A DNA stretch of 64,000 bases from Verrucomicrobiota bacterium (GCA_016871805.1 VHCG01000017.1:1-64000); one strand, 5' to 3'. Counted from the stretch's first letter, positions 18,161 to 29,766 are shown. Numbers and translations are program-made. The notes: a model not told the origin generated them from the letters alone.

Positions 18161-21100
18161 TTGGTGATCGTCTCGTTGAGGTTGAGGAGCACGTTGGCCA
18201 CGGCCGTCATGGCCGCCAGCTCGGGCATCGACGCGGACGCGGGGACGGGGGATTCGCCGACCTTCAACAGGGCGGCCGCGGCCTCAGGATCGGCCTGGAA
18301 CGTCGCCAATTGGGTGTCGTAGGTCCGACGCAGCACCGCCAGTTCCTCGGACTGCGGCGGGCGACCCAGGGTGTGGCGGAAGGCGCGGAGGATCTGGCGC
18401 TTCAGATCCCCGGGTGCCTCACGCTGGACGCGTTGGGCCAGTCCGCGGGCGGCCTCGACGAAGCCGGGATCGTTCATCAGGACCAGCGACTGCAGGGGCG
18501 TCTGGGTCCGGGGACGCAGGAAGGTGCAGACCTCGCGGTTCGGCGCATCGAACGTGGCGAACGGCGGATAGTGGGCCGACCGACGCCAGAACACATACAT
18601 CCCGCGCCGGTACAGCTTGTCGCCATGGTCCTGGACAAACACCGAGTCGGTGCCGTCCCAGATCCCGGGCGGCTGGTAGGGCTTCACGGATTCCCCGCCG
18701 ATCCGGTCGTTGAGGAGTCCCGAGACCGCCAGGGCGTTGTCGCGGATGAATTCCGCATCGAGTCGGACCCGAGGTCCGCGGGCGAGGAGACGATTGTAGG
18801 GATCCTTCTCGAGCTTGGACTCCGGGGCCGCGGCGGACTGCCGGTAGGTGGCCGAGGTCACCACGAGACGCACGAGACTCTTCACATCCCAGGCCGGAAT
18901 GGGTCCCCCCTTCACGCCAGAGGGGACGCCATCGCGGAACCGGCAGGCGAGCCAGTCGAGAAGCTCCGGATGGCTGGGCCATTCACCCTGGGATCCGAAG
19001 TCGTTGACGGTCTTGACCAGGCCGGCGCCGAAGAAGAGGGCCCAGTAGCGGTTGACCGTGACGCGGGCGGTGAGGGGGTGCTCCTTGCCGACGAGCCAGC
19101 GGGCGAGGGTCAGCCGATTGGTGGGTCCCGCGGGCAGCGGCAGCAGGAACGCCGGGGTGCCCGGACCCACCCGCTCGCCCGGATTCCTGAAATCGCCCCG
19201 GACCAGGATGTGGGTCGGCCGCGGCGGATCCATCTCCTCCATGATCAGGGTGGTCGGGATCTGCGAATAGAGGGCGTCCTTGGCCGACCGTGCCTTGGCC
19301 AGGGCCGTCTCGGCCCGGAGGTAGTCGACCGCATGGTTCTCCTTGTAGTAGCGGGCCAGGTCGGACCTCTCGGGATCCGACCGCTTGCCGCGGGACTTCG
19401 TCAGGATGGGCAGGTAGCCCTCGAGCACCCGGTGCTGGAGCTCCTCGGTGCCGACCACCCGGGATTCGACCCGAACCTCGTCGATCTGCCCCTTGAAGAA
19501 GAGCTCCCCGGACCGCGAACCGATCCGCACCGGCTCGCCCGACTCGGTCGAGGCCGTCAGCTGGTCCTTCTCCACCTCGACGTCCCGGGGACGTCCATTC
19601 ACATGGAATTTAACCCCGGAGGCCTTCCCGGAACCATCGTGGGACACGGTGACCAGCAGCCACTGGTCCTTCGGGAACTGCTCCTTGGTCCGCACCTTCA
19701 GGGCGTTTTCAGGCCACTGGTGGATGAGATGAAACTGGGGGCGGCCGTCGGCCACCAGCAGGTCGAATCCCCGGTATCCGGGTCCCTTGGCCTGCTGGCT
19801 GATCACCGTGCCTCCATCACCAAGCCTGATCCACGCACTGACGGTGCACGGGGTCTTCGAATCCATGAGATCCGGTGCGGGGACCTCGACCGAGGTCTTG
19901 CCGTCGAAAGACAGCGCCTTGCCGATCCGACCCTCCACGTAGTCCGCCTTGTCGGAATCCTGCAGACGGCCGTCGCCGGACACGGACGTCCCGGCGACCG
20001 CGAGGGATTCGTCGGCCGCGAACCGGAGCAGGAAGGCGTTGGTGGCGGGCGCAGGCGGGCGGGCCATCACGACGCGTTCCCATTTCTCCTGGGTCTCGCC
20101 CAGTTCGTTGATCCGGTCCTGGAGCGTCTTCTCCGCATCGCGCAGGGTGAACTCCGCCTCGACGAACCGCGTGGCCTGCTGGGGCGTCGGCACCGGGAGC
20201 CGTGGCGGCGGATTGTCGCTGCGGATGCGGTCGAGCCCCTTCTCCGGCACGTTGTGGAAGAACGCGTACAGCCGGTAGAACTCCCGGGTCGTCATCGGGT
20301 CGTACTTGTGGTCGTGGCATTCGGAGCAGCCGACGGTCATGCCGAGCCAGACCGAACCCAGGGTGTTGACGCGGTCGACGACGTACTTGTTGAGGTACTC
20401 GTCAGGGTCGGCCCCGCCCTCGTCGTTCGTCATGTTGTTGCGGACGAACCCGGTCGCAATGCGCTGGTCGGTGGTCGGGTTGGGCAGGAGATCGCCGGCG
20501 AGCTGCTCGACGGTGAAGGTGTCGAAGGGCTGGTTGGCGTTGAAGGCCCGGATGACCCAGTCCCGCCAGAGCCACAGAAAGCGCACGCCGTCGAAATGGT
20601 AGCCACTGGTGTCGGCGAACCGGGCGAGATCGAGCCAGTTGGCAGCCATTCGCTCGCCATAGTGGGGGGAGGCCAGGAGACGCTCCACGAGGCGTTCGTA
20701 GGCCTGGGGCTTCTCGTCCAACAGGAAGGCGTCGACCTCCTCGACCGTGGGCGGAAGTCCAGTCAGGTCGAAGCTGAGGCGTCGAACGAGGGTGGCGCGG
20801 TCGGCCTCTGGATTGGGTTTCAACCCGGCGGACTCCATGCCGGCCAGGACAAAGCGGTCGATCTCGTTCCGGGGCCATCGGGTATCCTTGACCTTGGGCA
20901 ACGGCGGCGGTTCCGGGAGGATGAACGACCAGTGCTCGCGCCAGGCGGCGCCCGACGCCACCCAGCGCTGCAGGATCTCGACCTGCTTCGGGGAGAGGGG
21001 CTTCCCGTGCTCGGGCGGCGGCATGATGTCGTCGGGGTCCTTCGTGAGGATCCGTTCCACCAGGGTGCCTCCCTTGGGATCCCCCTTCACCAGCGCGTGT

Positions 21101-21336
21101 TGGCCCGACTTGAGCCGCCGGAAGGCATCGGCCTCGAGATCCAGCCGGAGCCCCGCCTTGCGCTTGGCCTCATCGGGCCCGTGGCAGGTGTAGCAGTGGT
21201 CCGACAGAATGGGGCGGACATCCCGATTGTAGTCGGGGGCCGACTCCTTGGCCGCCGTGCCGAAGGAGGCGAGCCCGAGGAATCCCAGCAGGACAGAGGT
21301 CCAAGGCCATCCGGATGCCGAGCGCAGCAGGGTCAT
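18157..21336 (-). CDS. Cytochrome-c-like/DUF1549/LamG/DUF1553 protein (pair B)
   Basis: 1059 residues from ATG 21336, chosen because it gives a standard signal peptide (SVLLGFLGLASFGTAA). Order of domains: cytochrome-c-like with CYTCHGPDEAKRKAGLRLD (Cys 48, Cys 51, His 52) and IMPPPEHGKPLS; DUF1549 with LDLARFADTSGYHFDG and CSECHDHKYDPMTTREFY; a LamG/concanavalin-like insert (LSFDGKTSVEVPAP ... FKGQIDEVRVESR) at about residues 520-660; then DUF1553 with NRYWALFFGAGLVKTVNDFGSQ. The LamG insert suggests glycan or protein binding. It lies 77 bases after the hydrolase gene on the same strand and may belong to that transcript. Confidence 0.87.
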   Translation of the reverse strand: MTLLRSASGWPWTSVLLGFLGLASFGTAAKESAPDYNRDVRPILSDHCYTCHGPDEAKRKAGLRLDLEADAFRRLKSGQHALVKGDPKGGTLVERILTKDPDDIMPPPEHGKPLSPKQVEILQRWVASGAAWREHWSFILPEPPPLPKVKDTRWPRNEIDRFVLAGMESAGLKPNPEADRATLVRRLSFDLTGLPPTVEEVDAFLLDEKPQAYERLVERLLASPHYGERMAANWLDLARFADTSGYHFDGVRFLWLWRDWVIRAFNANQPFDTFTVEQLAGDLLPNPTTDQRIATGFVRNNMTNDEGGADPDEYLNKYVVDRVNTLGSVWLGMTVGCSECHDHKYDPMTTREFYRLYAFFHNVPEKGLDRIRSDNPPPRLPVPTPQQATRFVEAEFTLRDAEKTLQDRINELGETQEKWERVVMARPPAPATNAFLLRFAADESLAVAGTSVSGDGRLQDSDKADYVEGRIGKALSFDGKTSVEVPAPDLMDSKTPCTVSAWIRLGDGGTVISQQAKGPGYRGFDLLVADGRPQFHLIHQWPENALKVRTKEQFPKDQWLLVTVSHDGSGKASGVKFHVNGRPRDVEVEKDQLTASTESGEPVRIGSRSGELFFKGQIDEVRVESRVVGTEELQHRVLEGYLPILTKSRGKRSDPERSDLARYYKENHAVDYLRAETALAKARSAKDALYSQIPTTLIMEEMDPPRPTHILVRGDFRNPGERVGPGTPAFLLPLPAGPTNRLTLARWLVGKEHPLTARVTVNRYWALFFGAGLVKTVNDFGSQGEWPSHPELLDWLACRFRDGVPSGVKGGPIPAWDVKSLVRLVVTSATYRQSAAAPESKLEKDPYNRLLARGPRVRLDAEFIRDNALAVSGLLNDRIGGESVKPYQPPGIWDGTDSVFVQDHGDKLYRRGMYVFWRRSAHYPPFATFDAPNREVCTFLRPRTQTPLQSLVLMNDPGFVEAARGLAQRVQREAPGDLKRQILRAFRHTLGRPPQSEELAVLRRTYDTQLATFQADPEAAAALLKVGESPVPASASMPELAAMTAVANVLLNLNETITK

Positions 21337-21412
21337 GCGCAGGACTATGGAAACGGAGAGGCCGTCCTTCAACCGCGGAACCGGGAAACCCATCGCGCGT
21401 CGGGTCACCGAG

Positions 21413-22231
21413 TCAGGACAGAGGCCTCCCGGTGCCCCCGGGACGAGGCCCTCGCCCCTCCTCCATCCACCGAAGGATCACCTCCGCCGAGCGCTCCGGG
21501 GCCGAAACGAGCGGGGCATGATCGGCATGCCAGATCACCCGATCCCCGCGCCATCCGGGACACTCCCGTCGAAGCCACTGCCGGACGGGAATCCAAGGGA
21601 CGATCGGGTCCCAGAACCCCATGAGACTCCACACCGGCACCTGGGTGACTCGCGCGATGTCCCGAGGGTCTGACGCCAGGATCAACTCCAACCGATGCAG
21701 CAGGGCAGCCCGGTCGGAGGGCTCGAGACGCCGCTCGATGAAGTCCTCCAGCGATTTCCGAACCTGTGGGGAGCGACGTCCAATCCCACGGATCCGAAGC
21801 AGGTAGACCCGCAGGGTGATCCCGAGGAACCAGCCCGGGAGATGGCGGACGATCGGGTGGACGAGCCGGACGCCGGGCATCCAGGGGTAGCGGACGAACC
21901 CGCCCACCAGGAACAGACCCCGCACCGCGAAGGTCCCCTTCTCCGCCCACCGCCGGAGGAGCGGCCACGCGATCTGGGATCCGAACGATTCCCCCAGGAT
22001 CCAGCCGTCACGGATCCCGGCCCGCTCAAGAGGGTCGGCGATCGCGACCACGTGGTCCTCCAGGGAGAGAGCCGAACCGGTCGGATACGTGAATTCCACC
22101 CAGCGCACCCTGCTCCCCAGCGCCTCCCGGATACCCTGGGTTAGATGCCAATCCCCGTGGAGTCCAGGCAGGTAGACAAGGGTTGGCCGGTCCGCCGCCC
22201 CATGGATCCGCATCTCAAGCCCCTGCCGCAT
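21413..22231 (-). CDS. Alpha/beta hydrolase
   Basis: 272 residues without a signal peptide. LVYLPGLHGDWHLTQGI near the start corresponds to the oxyanion loop, and GESFGS (Ser 82) is the nucleophile elbow of the alpha/beta-hydrolase fold. VWSLMGFWDPIVPW probably carries the acid and WHADHAPLVSAPE the histidine near the C-terminus. Substrate cannot be inferred. Possible starts are GTG 22267, ATG 22231 and ATG 22213 (the last has AGGGG six bases before it). 22231 avoids overlap with the upstream membrane gene and is used here. Confidence 0.75.
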   Translation of the reverse strand: MRQGLEMRIHGAADRPTLVYLPGLHGDWHLTQGIREALGSRVRWVEFTYPTGSALSLEDHVVAIADPLERAGIRDGWILGESFGSQIAWPLLRRWAEKGTFAVRGLFLVGGFVRYPWMPGVRLVHPIVRHLPGWFLGITLRVYLLRIRGIGRRSPQVRKSLEDFIERRLEPSDRAALLHRLELILASDPRDIARVTQVPVWSLMGFWDPIVPWIPVRQWLRRECPGWRGDRVIWHADHAPLVSAPERSAEVILRWMEEGRGPRPGGTGRPLS

Positions 22232-22235
22232 GGCA

Positions 22236-22673
22236 TCAGCCGGCAGGCGGAACCGTTGGCGCCACACCCGCCTCCTGCGCGGCCTCCTCGGAGGCCGAGG
22301 GAACGAGCAGGGCGAGGACGCCTCCGAGCAGGGACATCGGCCACTGCCAGATCGGCAGCAGAAAATATCCGGCTACACCCTGTCCGGCACCCTGGCGCGG
22401 CAGGATGACCAGATAATGGGTCAGCCCGAACAGGACCGACACCGAGACCAGGACCAGCACCATCACCCGGACCCATGGGCGCCGGGCAATCCATGCGGCC
22501 ACCGGAGGGAGCACAAACGGCGAGAAGCCCCAGATCGCCGCCATCAGACCCGCGTTGCCCATCGACCCGGTGAGTCCCCCGCCCCGGACCAGGGCCCAGG
22601 CCGGGAGGAGGGAGCCCACCAATGCCACGAGGCAGGTGAGGGAGAATAAGGGCAAAGGGGTCCTCGGATTCAT
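22236..22673 (-). CDS. Hypothetical integral membrane protein
   Basis: 145 residues with about four hydrophobic segments (LFSLTCLVALVGSLLPAWAL, LMAAIWGFSPFVLPPVAAWI, VMVLVLVSVSVLFGLTHYLVI, YFLLPIWQWPMSLLGGVLALL). No family recognised. It directly precedes the hydrolase gene on the minus strand and is divergent from typA; its promoter should lie in the 170-base gap upstream. ATG 22673 is preferred over a start four codons earlier. Confidence 0.6.
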   Translation of the reverse strand: MNPRTPLPLFSLTCLVALVGSLLPAWALVRGGGLTGSMGNAGLMAAIWGFSPFVLPPVAAWIARRPWVRVMVLVLVSVSVLFGLTHYLVILPRQGAGQGVAGYFLLPIWQWPMSLLGGVLALLVPSASEEAAQEAGVAPTVPPAG

Positions 22674-22845
22674 CGTCGACCCCACAAGGGTATCCGGGTT
22701 CCCGGAACCGGCGAGTCCTCATTCAAGGACGACCGGCTCCGGGCGGAGAGCCCAACCGAGGTAACCGTTTCGTTTAGGCCGGATGCTTGACCTCATCCCG
22801 ACAGTAGTCATCCTCATCGGCTCGTCTCCGAACGGGGACCGTCCT

Positions 22846-24693
<1,848 letters not shown>

Positions 24694-24801
24694 TCCCCCG
24701 GCAGGCCCACTCTCCTCGGCGTCCCCATCGTTTCCGCGAGGGCACTTGAGCCGCGCGGGAAACGGGCTCCATGAGGATTGGCGGTGAAATCCGTGCCCCG
24801 T

Positions 24802-24857
24802 GGGTCGGCAGGGTGGACACCCGGCACTGATCCCCTACCGGGTGCCACTCCTGACCC
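24802..24857. other. Long imperfect hairpin in the typA-lipoprotein gap
   Basis: Outer arms GGGTC (24802) and GACCC (24853-24857) and inner arms CACCCGG (24818-24824) and CCGGGTG (24838-24844) can form one interrupted stem of about 20 pairs around a 13-base loop. It lies 110 bases after typA and 90 before the next gene. No T-run follows, so it is not an obvious intrinsic terminator. A weaker GTTTCCGCG...CGCGGGAAAC pairing sits nearer to the typA stop. Confidence 0.4.
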
Positions 24858-24947
24858 GCCGGCGTGCCGACGCGCTTCTGCCCCACTTAGGGTTTGATTC
24901 CCCAGACACGGTGTCCGTAGCTTTCTCCATCAACCCTGAGGAATCCC

Positions 24948-25427
24948 ATGGACCATCCCGTCGTGTCGTCGTACCGCCCCACTCCAGGAACTCCACACTC
25001 CTGGATGGATTCCCATCGTGCGCTCCTTGCGGTGGCCTCGGGGCTCCTGGTGGGCCTTGCAGCGGGGGGATGCGGCGAGGGCGAGCCGGCTCCGAAGAAA
25101 GTCGACGTCTCGGCCCAGGTCGCGGCGCTCAAGGGTGACAACGACGCCAAGGCTGCGGCGCTCTCGGAACTGGCGGCCGGTGGACCCAATGCGGCCGGGG
25201 CCGTGAAGGAGATCATCCCCTTGCTCAAGAGCGACGATCCGGTCGTCCGCCGCCTCGCCGCCTATGCCCTCGGTCAGATCGGGGTCCCGGCCAAGGAGGC
25301 CGTTCCAGGATTGACCGCGATGCTGCAGGATCCTGATGGCAACGCTGTCACCGCGGCCATCAATGCCCTGCGGGCGATCGATCCCTCAAAGGCTCCTGCT
25401 GAGAACATCCCCAACGTGACCCAGTGA
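24948..25427 (+). CDS. HEAT-repeat lipoprotein
   Basis: 159 residues from ATG 24948, which has GAGGAA just upstream; ATG 25005 ([13 protein letters not shown]) is the alternative and would give a more conventional leader. The signal ends at the lipobox LAAGGC, with mature protein beginning [10 protein letters not shown]. The rest is HEAT/armadillo-like: [54 protein letters not shown] and [24 protein letters not shown] repeats are protein-binding scaffolds; a specific role is not visible. The prepilin-like gene follows after 35 bases. Confidence 0.78.
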   Translation: MDHPVVSSYRPTPGTPHSWMDSHRALLAVASGLLVGLAAGGCGEGEPAPKKVDVSAQVAALKGDNDAKAAALSELAAGGPNAAGAVKEIIPLLKSDDPVVRRLAAYALGQIGVPAKEAVPGLTAMLQDPDGNAVTAAINALRAIDPSKAPAENIPNVTQ

Positions 25428-25462
25428 TCCTCTTTACCGTCCCAAACTCCATACTTGATCCC

Positions 25463-26305
25463 ATGCAATACCCTCAGAGCAGAAATCTTAAGTCGCTCCT
25501 CCGGGCGTTCACGCTCATCGAACTCCTCGTCGTTATCGCCATCATCGCCATCCTGGCCGGAATGCTCCTGCCCGCCCTGGGCAAGGCGAAAAGCAAAGCG
25601 CAGGGGATTCTGTGCATGAGCAACGGCAAGCAGCTCGGCTTCGCCTACAACCTGTTTTGCGGCGACAACAACGACACCCTTCCCGGGAACCTAGATGGCG
25701 GGACCGGGGCCGCCCAGACCAACCAGACTTGGTGCGTCGGCTGGCTCAACAACTCGAGCTTCACGCCGGACAACACCAACGTCCTCTTCCTTCTCAATTC
25801 CCAGCTCGGCAAGTACGCCGGGTCCGCCGGCGTCTACAAATGCCCCGCCGACTTGTCCCTCAGCAAGGGCAAAACGGGATCCCCACGGGTCCGCTCCATC
25901 TCCATGAACGGCTATCTCGGCGAGCGCGGTGGCCCATTCTCCGCCGGCTACTGGCAGTTCAAGAAGCTTGGGGCCATCCCAAGACCATCGCAGACTTGGG
26001 TGTTTGTCGACGAACGCGAAGACAGCATCAACGACGGCTGGTTCGCGGTGAACATGGACGGCTACGATCCGATCAAGCCCTCCGCCTACACCATCGTCGA
26101 CTACCCCGCGAGCTACCACAACGGGGCCTGCGGCTTCGCCTTCGTCGACGGTCACTCCGAAATCAAGAAGTGGACCGACAGGCGGACGAAGCCCGGTCTC
26201 AAGAGGGGCACCCCGCTCGCCCTCGGACAGCCCTCCCCCAACAACAACGACGTCGCCTGGATGCAGGATCGCACCTCTGTAAAAGAGAAGAACCCAACGC
26301 GGTAA
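25463..26305 (+). CDS. Prepilin-like 'H-X9-DG' secreted protein with Ala at the cleavage site
   Basis: 280 residues. The prepilin helix [20 protein letters not shown] is intact, but the residue before the processed Phe is Ala (LLRA^FTLIE, Ala 15) instead of the near-universal Gly. Downstream features match the 15627 protein and the family: [25 protein letters not shown], then [14 protein letters not shown] fitting H-X9-DG. ATG 25463 gives the right leader length. Whether the peptidase still cuts after Ala is uncertain. Possible type II secretion or pilus-associated substrate. Confidence 0.86.
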   Translation: MQYPQSRNLKSLLRAFTLIELLVVIAIIAILAGMLLPALGKAKSKAQGILCMSNGKQLGFAYNLFCGDNNDTLPGNLDGGTGAAQTNQTWCVGWLNNSSFTPDNTNVLFLLNSQLGKYAGSAGVYKCPADLSLSKGKTGSPRVRSISMNGYLGERGGPFSAGYWQFKKLGAIPRPSQTWVFVDEREDSINDGWFAVNMDGYDPIKPSAYTIVDYPASYHNGACGFAFVDGHSEIKKWTDRRTKPGLKRGTPLALGQPSPNNNDVAWMQDRTSVKEKNPTR

Positions 26306-26373
26306 CCCGATGGAAGAAGGGTGGAGCAGCAGTCTGAACCAAAGGATTCGGAAGCGCCCGCCCGAGGTGGGCC

Positions 26374-26392
26374 GGGTCTCTCCTAGGGACCC
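26374..26392 (+). terminator. Candidate terminator after the prepilin-like gene
   Basis: GGGTCTC (26374-26380), loop tccta, GGGACCC (26386-26392) forms a 7-bp stem including one G-T pair, about 70 bases past the stop. Only a weak TT follows, so intrinsic activity is doubtful. The remaining 280-base gap up to the TPR gene holds nothing else recognisable. Confidence 0.3.
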
Positions 26393-26584
26393 GACTTCAA
26401 CGCAGGTATTGGGTGTACCGGGCGCGTCGGATGGGCGGTGCGGATATGTGGCCGGGTCTCGGCTGTTCTAACGTGTCCACGGCCCATAGGGGGTCAGGTT
26501 GGGTAAGAGTGGGGCCTCATCCTTGCTACCAGACGCTCCCGGCGGAGGACAGGGCCGGTCGGAGTTGCTACGTTGTTCCACCTC

Positions 26585-28015
26585 ATGGCGTCCCCTGAAT
26601 CCCTCCCCGGCTACGACGTCCCACGACGCCTCCGGATCCTGAGTGCCGTCTTCCTCCTGCTGGTGGCTGCTGCTGTAGTCCAGTGGATCCGCCGTCCTCC
26701 GCTGCTGCCCATCCCGACCCCTCGGGATGCCGCGGCCCTAGACCCCCAGGTCCGCGCCCATCTCGAGGCCGTGATCGATGGGGTCCGCCAGGCCCCCCGG
26801 AGCGCCATGCGCCGCGCCACCCTCGGCATCGCCTACGCCGCCAACGGGCTCTGGAACGAGGCCCGACAGGCATTCCTCGACACGGCCCGGATTGACCCGG
26901 ATGAACCCCTCGCCCGCATGTACGCGGCGGTCGCGCTCGAGGAACTGGCGGAGCTTCCCGGAGCCTTCCGCGAGTTCCAGGCTCTGACCGCCCAGGAACC
27001 CGGCTTCGCGCCCGGCTGGTATCGCGTCGGAGAATGCGCGTTGCGGACCGGAGACCTTGGGGCTGCCGAGTCCGCCTTCACCCGGCTTTCCACCCTTGCC
27101 CCCGACGAGTGGCGGGGACCCGCCGGACTCGGGGAGGTCCGCCTCCGTCAGGGCCGCGCCGCGGACGCCATCCCCCTGCTGGAGAAGAGCCTCGATCTCG
27201 AGACCACCGCCAGGCCCGCCCGATTCCTGCTCGGCCAAGCCTACCGGTCTGTCGGACGCACCAACGAGGCCCGGATCGCCCTCGCCGTCGGTGCCGCCTC
27301 GGTGCGGCATCCGATGTCCGACGACTGGTCGGAACTGGCCCACCACCACATGAAGTCGATTCCCGACCAGCTGGTCAAGGCGGAGGAGCTATGCGGTGCG
27401 GGTCGACCCGACCTTGCCGTCGACCTGCTGGGGGAGGCTCTGAAGTTCCATCCGGATCACCCCGGCCTGAGCCATCAGCAGGCCATGGCCCTCAACCAGA
27501 CCGGACAGGCCGACAAGGCCCTTGCCGTGCTCGACCGTCTGATCACCAAGGATCCCAAGGCCATCGCCCCGTGGATCACGCGCTCCTACTCCCAGGTCCT
27601 GCTCGGACGCAACGAGCAGGGGCTGGCCGACGCCCGGGCGGCGCTCTCGCTCGCCACCAACTCCTCCCATGCCCACATCGCCGCCGCCAACGCGTGGCTG
27701 GCCATGGAGCGGGACATCGAGGCGGTGGCCGCGGTCCGCGAGGCCATCCGATGCGATCCCAGGAACCCGGAGATCCCGCTGGAACTCGGCAACATCCTCT
27801 GGCGAAACCTCAACGACACGAACGGGGCCCTTGCCCAGGTTGAGCGGGCGATCGAGATCGACCCCGGTCAGCCCCGGGCCCTCGCGATGCTCGGCTTCCT
27901 GTCGCTCGAATCGGGAAACACCAACCGGGCCCGGGCGGCCGCGGAGCAACTCGGCCGGCTCGCCCCGCAGAGCGCCGAATACCGTGAGCTCCGGGCGGCC
28001 CTCCCACAGCGATGA
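26585..28015 (+). CDS. Membrane-anchored tetratricopeptide-repeat protein
   Basis: 476 residues. One N-terminal transmembrane or uncleaved signal segment (LRILSAVFLLLVAAAVVQWI) is followed by repeated TPR-type helices through the full length. Examples are ATLGIAYAANGLWNEARQAFLDTARIDPDEP, VGECALRTGDLGAAESAFTRLSTLAPDEW, QAMALNQTGQADKALAVLDRLITKDP and LGNILWRNLNDTNGALAQVERAIEIDP. TPRs bind partner proteins. The gene overlaps the CRTAC1-like lipoprotein gene by ATGA, an arrangement suggesting the two proteins work together. Start ATG 26585 preferred over TTG 26573. Confidence 0.83.
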   Translation: MASPESLPGYDVPRRLRILSAVFLLLVAAAVVQWIRRPPLLPIPTPRDAAALDPQVRAHLEAVIDGVRQAPRSAMRRATLGIAYAANGLWNEARQAFLDTARIDPDEPLARMYAAVALEELAELPGAFREFQALTAQEPGFAPGWYRVGECALRTGDLGAAESAFTRLSTLAPDEWRGPAGLGEVRLRQGRAADAIPLLEKSLDLETTARPARFLLGQAYRSVGRTNEARIALAVGAASVRHPMSDDWSELAHHHMKSIPDQLVKAEELCGAGRPDLAVDLLGEALKFHPDHPGLSHQQAMALNQTGQADKALAVLDRLITKDPKAIAPWITRSYSQVLLGRNEQGLADARAALSLATNSSHAHIAAANAWLAMERDIEAVAAVREAIRCDPRNPEIPLELGNILWRNLNDTNGALAQVERAIEIDPGQPRALAMLGFLSLESGNTNRARAAAEQLGRLAPQSAEYRELRAALPQR

Positions 28016-29766
28016 GACCCACGCCCGCGCCGGCCCTGCTCGCCATCGCGATCGCGATCACCCAGGGCTGCAGCCCCAACCCCGTCCCCTCCACGGGATC
28101 CGCCACCAACGCGGCAGCATCGCCATCCGCTCCGCACCCGCCGGTCGCAACCCCGACCGCTCCCCGCCCGTGGTTCGAGCCGGTGGGACCCGGGAGTGGA
28201 CTCGACTTCCGACACCACATCGGAACCGGCGGCCGGTTCTACCTGCCTGAGATGGAGAGCGGCGGGGTCGGCCTCGTCGACTTCAACCGTGACGGCCGGC
28301 TCGATGTCCTCTGCATCGATGGAGGATCGGTTGATCCCTCCCAGGTCCGTCAACCCAACCATCGACTCTACCGCAACGACAGCGCCTGGCGGTTCACGGA
28401 TGTCACGGCGGCCTCGGGCCTGAGGGTGCACTCGGGCTTCGGGATGGGCTGCACGATCGGGGATTACGACCGCGACGGCTGGCCCGACCTCTACATCACC
28501 CAGTACGGTGGCAACCATCTGTTCCGCAACCGCGGGGATGGGACCTTCGAGGATGTGACCCGACACGCCGGTGTGGGGGTGGATTCCCTCTCCACCAGCG
28601 CGGCGTTCCTCGACTACGACACGGACGAGCATCTCGATCTCATCGTGGTGAACTATGTCCGCTGGACCCCCGAGGTGGAGCGGGAGTGCTTCTCAAGCGG
28701 GGGACGTCGGGACTACTGCTCGCCCCTCAACTACCAGGCCCCTGCCCCTCCGGTGCTGTTCCACAACCGCGGGGATGGAACCTTCGAGGATGTGACGCGG
28801 GAGGCCGGTCTGCTCTCGGCGTTTGGCAACGGCCTCGGTGTGGCGACGGGCGATTTCGACCGCGACGGACGGGTCGACCTCTTCATCGCCAATGACGCCA
28901 TGGCGAACCAACTCTGGCTCAACCAGGGCCAGGGGCGGTTCCGGGACGACGCCCCGCTCCGGGGTTGCGCCCTCAACGCCGTGGGCATCCCGCGTGCCGG
29001 AATGGGCGTCGTCGCCGTCGATCTCCTCCAGAGGGGATGGCTCGACCTCTTCGTGACCCACCTGGTAGGCGAGGGTAACGGACTCTTCCTGAACGAGCGG
29101 GGCATCTTCACCGACTGGCTGGTGCCTGACGGTCCCATGGCCGGCAGCCAGCCCTACACCGGTTTCGGGGTGGAGTTCGCGGACTTCGACAACGATGGAC
29201 GGCTCGACCTCTATGTGGCCAATGGACGGGTGAAGCTGGGCCTCCGGGAATCCGACCCCCGCCATCCCTATGCGGAACCGGACACCCTCAAACGCGGTCT
29301 CGGTGACGGGCGGTTCCTGGACGTGCCCTTCGCTGGCCTGTCGCGGGAGGATCTGGGTGTCGGCCGTGGACTCGCCATCGGGGATCTCGACAACGACGGC
29401 GGCCTCGATGTCCTCGTGGTCCGGAGGGACGCCCCGATCCTGATCCTCCGCAATCGCGTCGCGGGAACCCACCACTGGATCGCGCTGCAGCTTGAGGATG
29501 TCCGAGGCAATGAGGTGCGGAACGCGATGGTCCGGATCGAAGCAGAGGGACGGGTTCTATGGCGTCAGCACCAGCCCAACCAGGGCTATGCCTCGAGCCA
29601 GGACCCTCGGGTCCATTTCGGACTCGGGTCGGCGTCCCGGGTCGGACACGTCTGGATCCGCTGGCCGGATGGACAGGCCGAGGATTTCGGGTCCCTGCCC
29701 ACCGACCAGATCCACACGATCCGACAGGGTCGCGGCACTGCCGCTCCCGGGGCGTTTGGGTGGTGA
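28012..29766 (+). CDS. CRTAC1/ASPIC-family FG-GAP repeat lipoprotein
   Basis: 584 residues with a lipoprotein signal (LLAIAIAITQGCSPN, Cys about 20). Calcium-binding-like VCBS/FG-GAP repeats run through the middle: VDFNRDGRLDVLCID, GDYDRDGWPDLYITQYGGN, GDFDRDGRVDLFIANDAM, ADFDNDGRLDLYVANG and GDLDNDGGLDVLVV. The C-terminus has the ASPIC/UnbV module (YASSQDPRVHFGLG, VWIRWPDGQAEDFGSL). These make an integrin-like propeller exposed outside the inner membrane. Family function in bacteria is unknown. It is coupled to the TPR gene upstream and converges on the inhibitor-like gene. Confidence 0.88.
   Translation: MRPTPAPALLAIAIAITQGCSPNPVPSTGSATNAAASPSAPHPPVATPTAPRPWFEPVGPGSGLDFRHHIGTGGRFYLPEMESGGVGLVDFNRDGRLDVLCIDGGSVDPSQVRQPNHRLYRNDSAWRFTDVTAASGLRVHSGFGMGCTIGDYDRDGWPDLYITQYGGNHLFRNRGDGTFEDVTRHAGVGVDSLSTSAAFLDYDTDEHLDLIVVNYVRWTPEVERECFSSGGRRDYCSPLNYQAPAPPVLFHNRGDGTFEDVTREAGLLSAFGNGLGVATGDFDRDGRVDLFIANDAMANQLWLNQGQGRFRDDAPLRGCALNAVGIPRAGMGVVAVDLLQRGWLDLFVTHLVGEGNGLFLNERGIFTDWLVPDGPMAGSQPYTGFGVEFADFDNDGRLDLYVANGRVKLGLRESDPRHPYAEPDTLKRGLGDGRFLDVPFAGLSREDLGVGRGLAIGDLDNDGGLDVLVVRRDAPILILRNRVAGTHHWIALQLEDVRGNEVRNAMVRIEAEGRVLWRQHQPNQGYASSQDPRVHFGLGSASRVGHVWIRWPDGQAEDFGSLPTDQIHTIRQGRGTAAPGAFGW

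Noticed and set aside
18097-21624. 1175-codon open frame on the plus strand
   Set aside because: It lies exactly antisense to the DUF1553 gene with haem and LamG motifs; the translation is Gly/Arg/Val-rich with no domain. It is a high-GC shadow.
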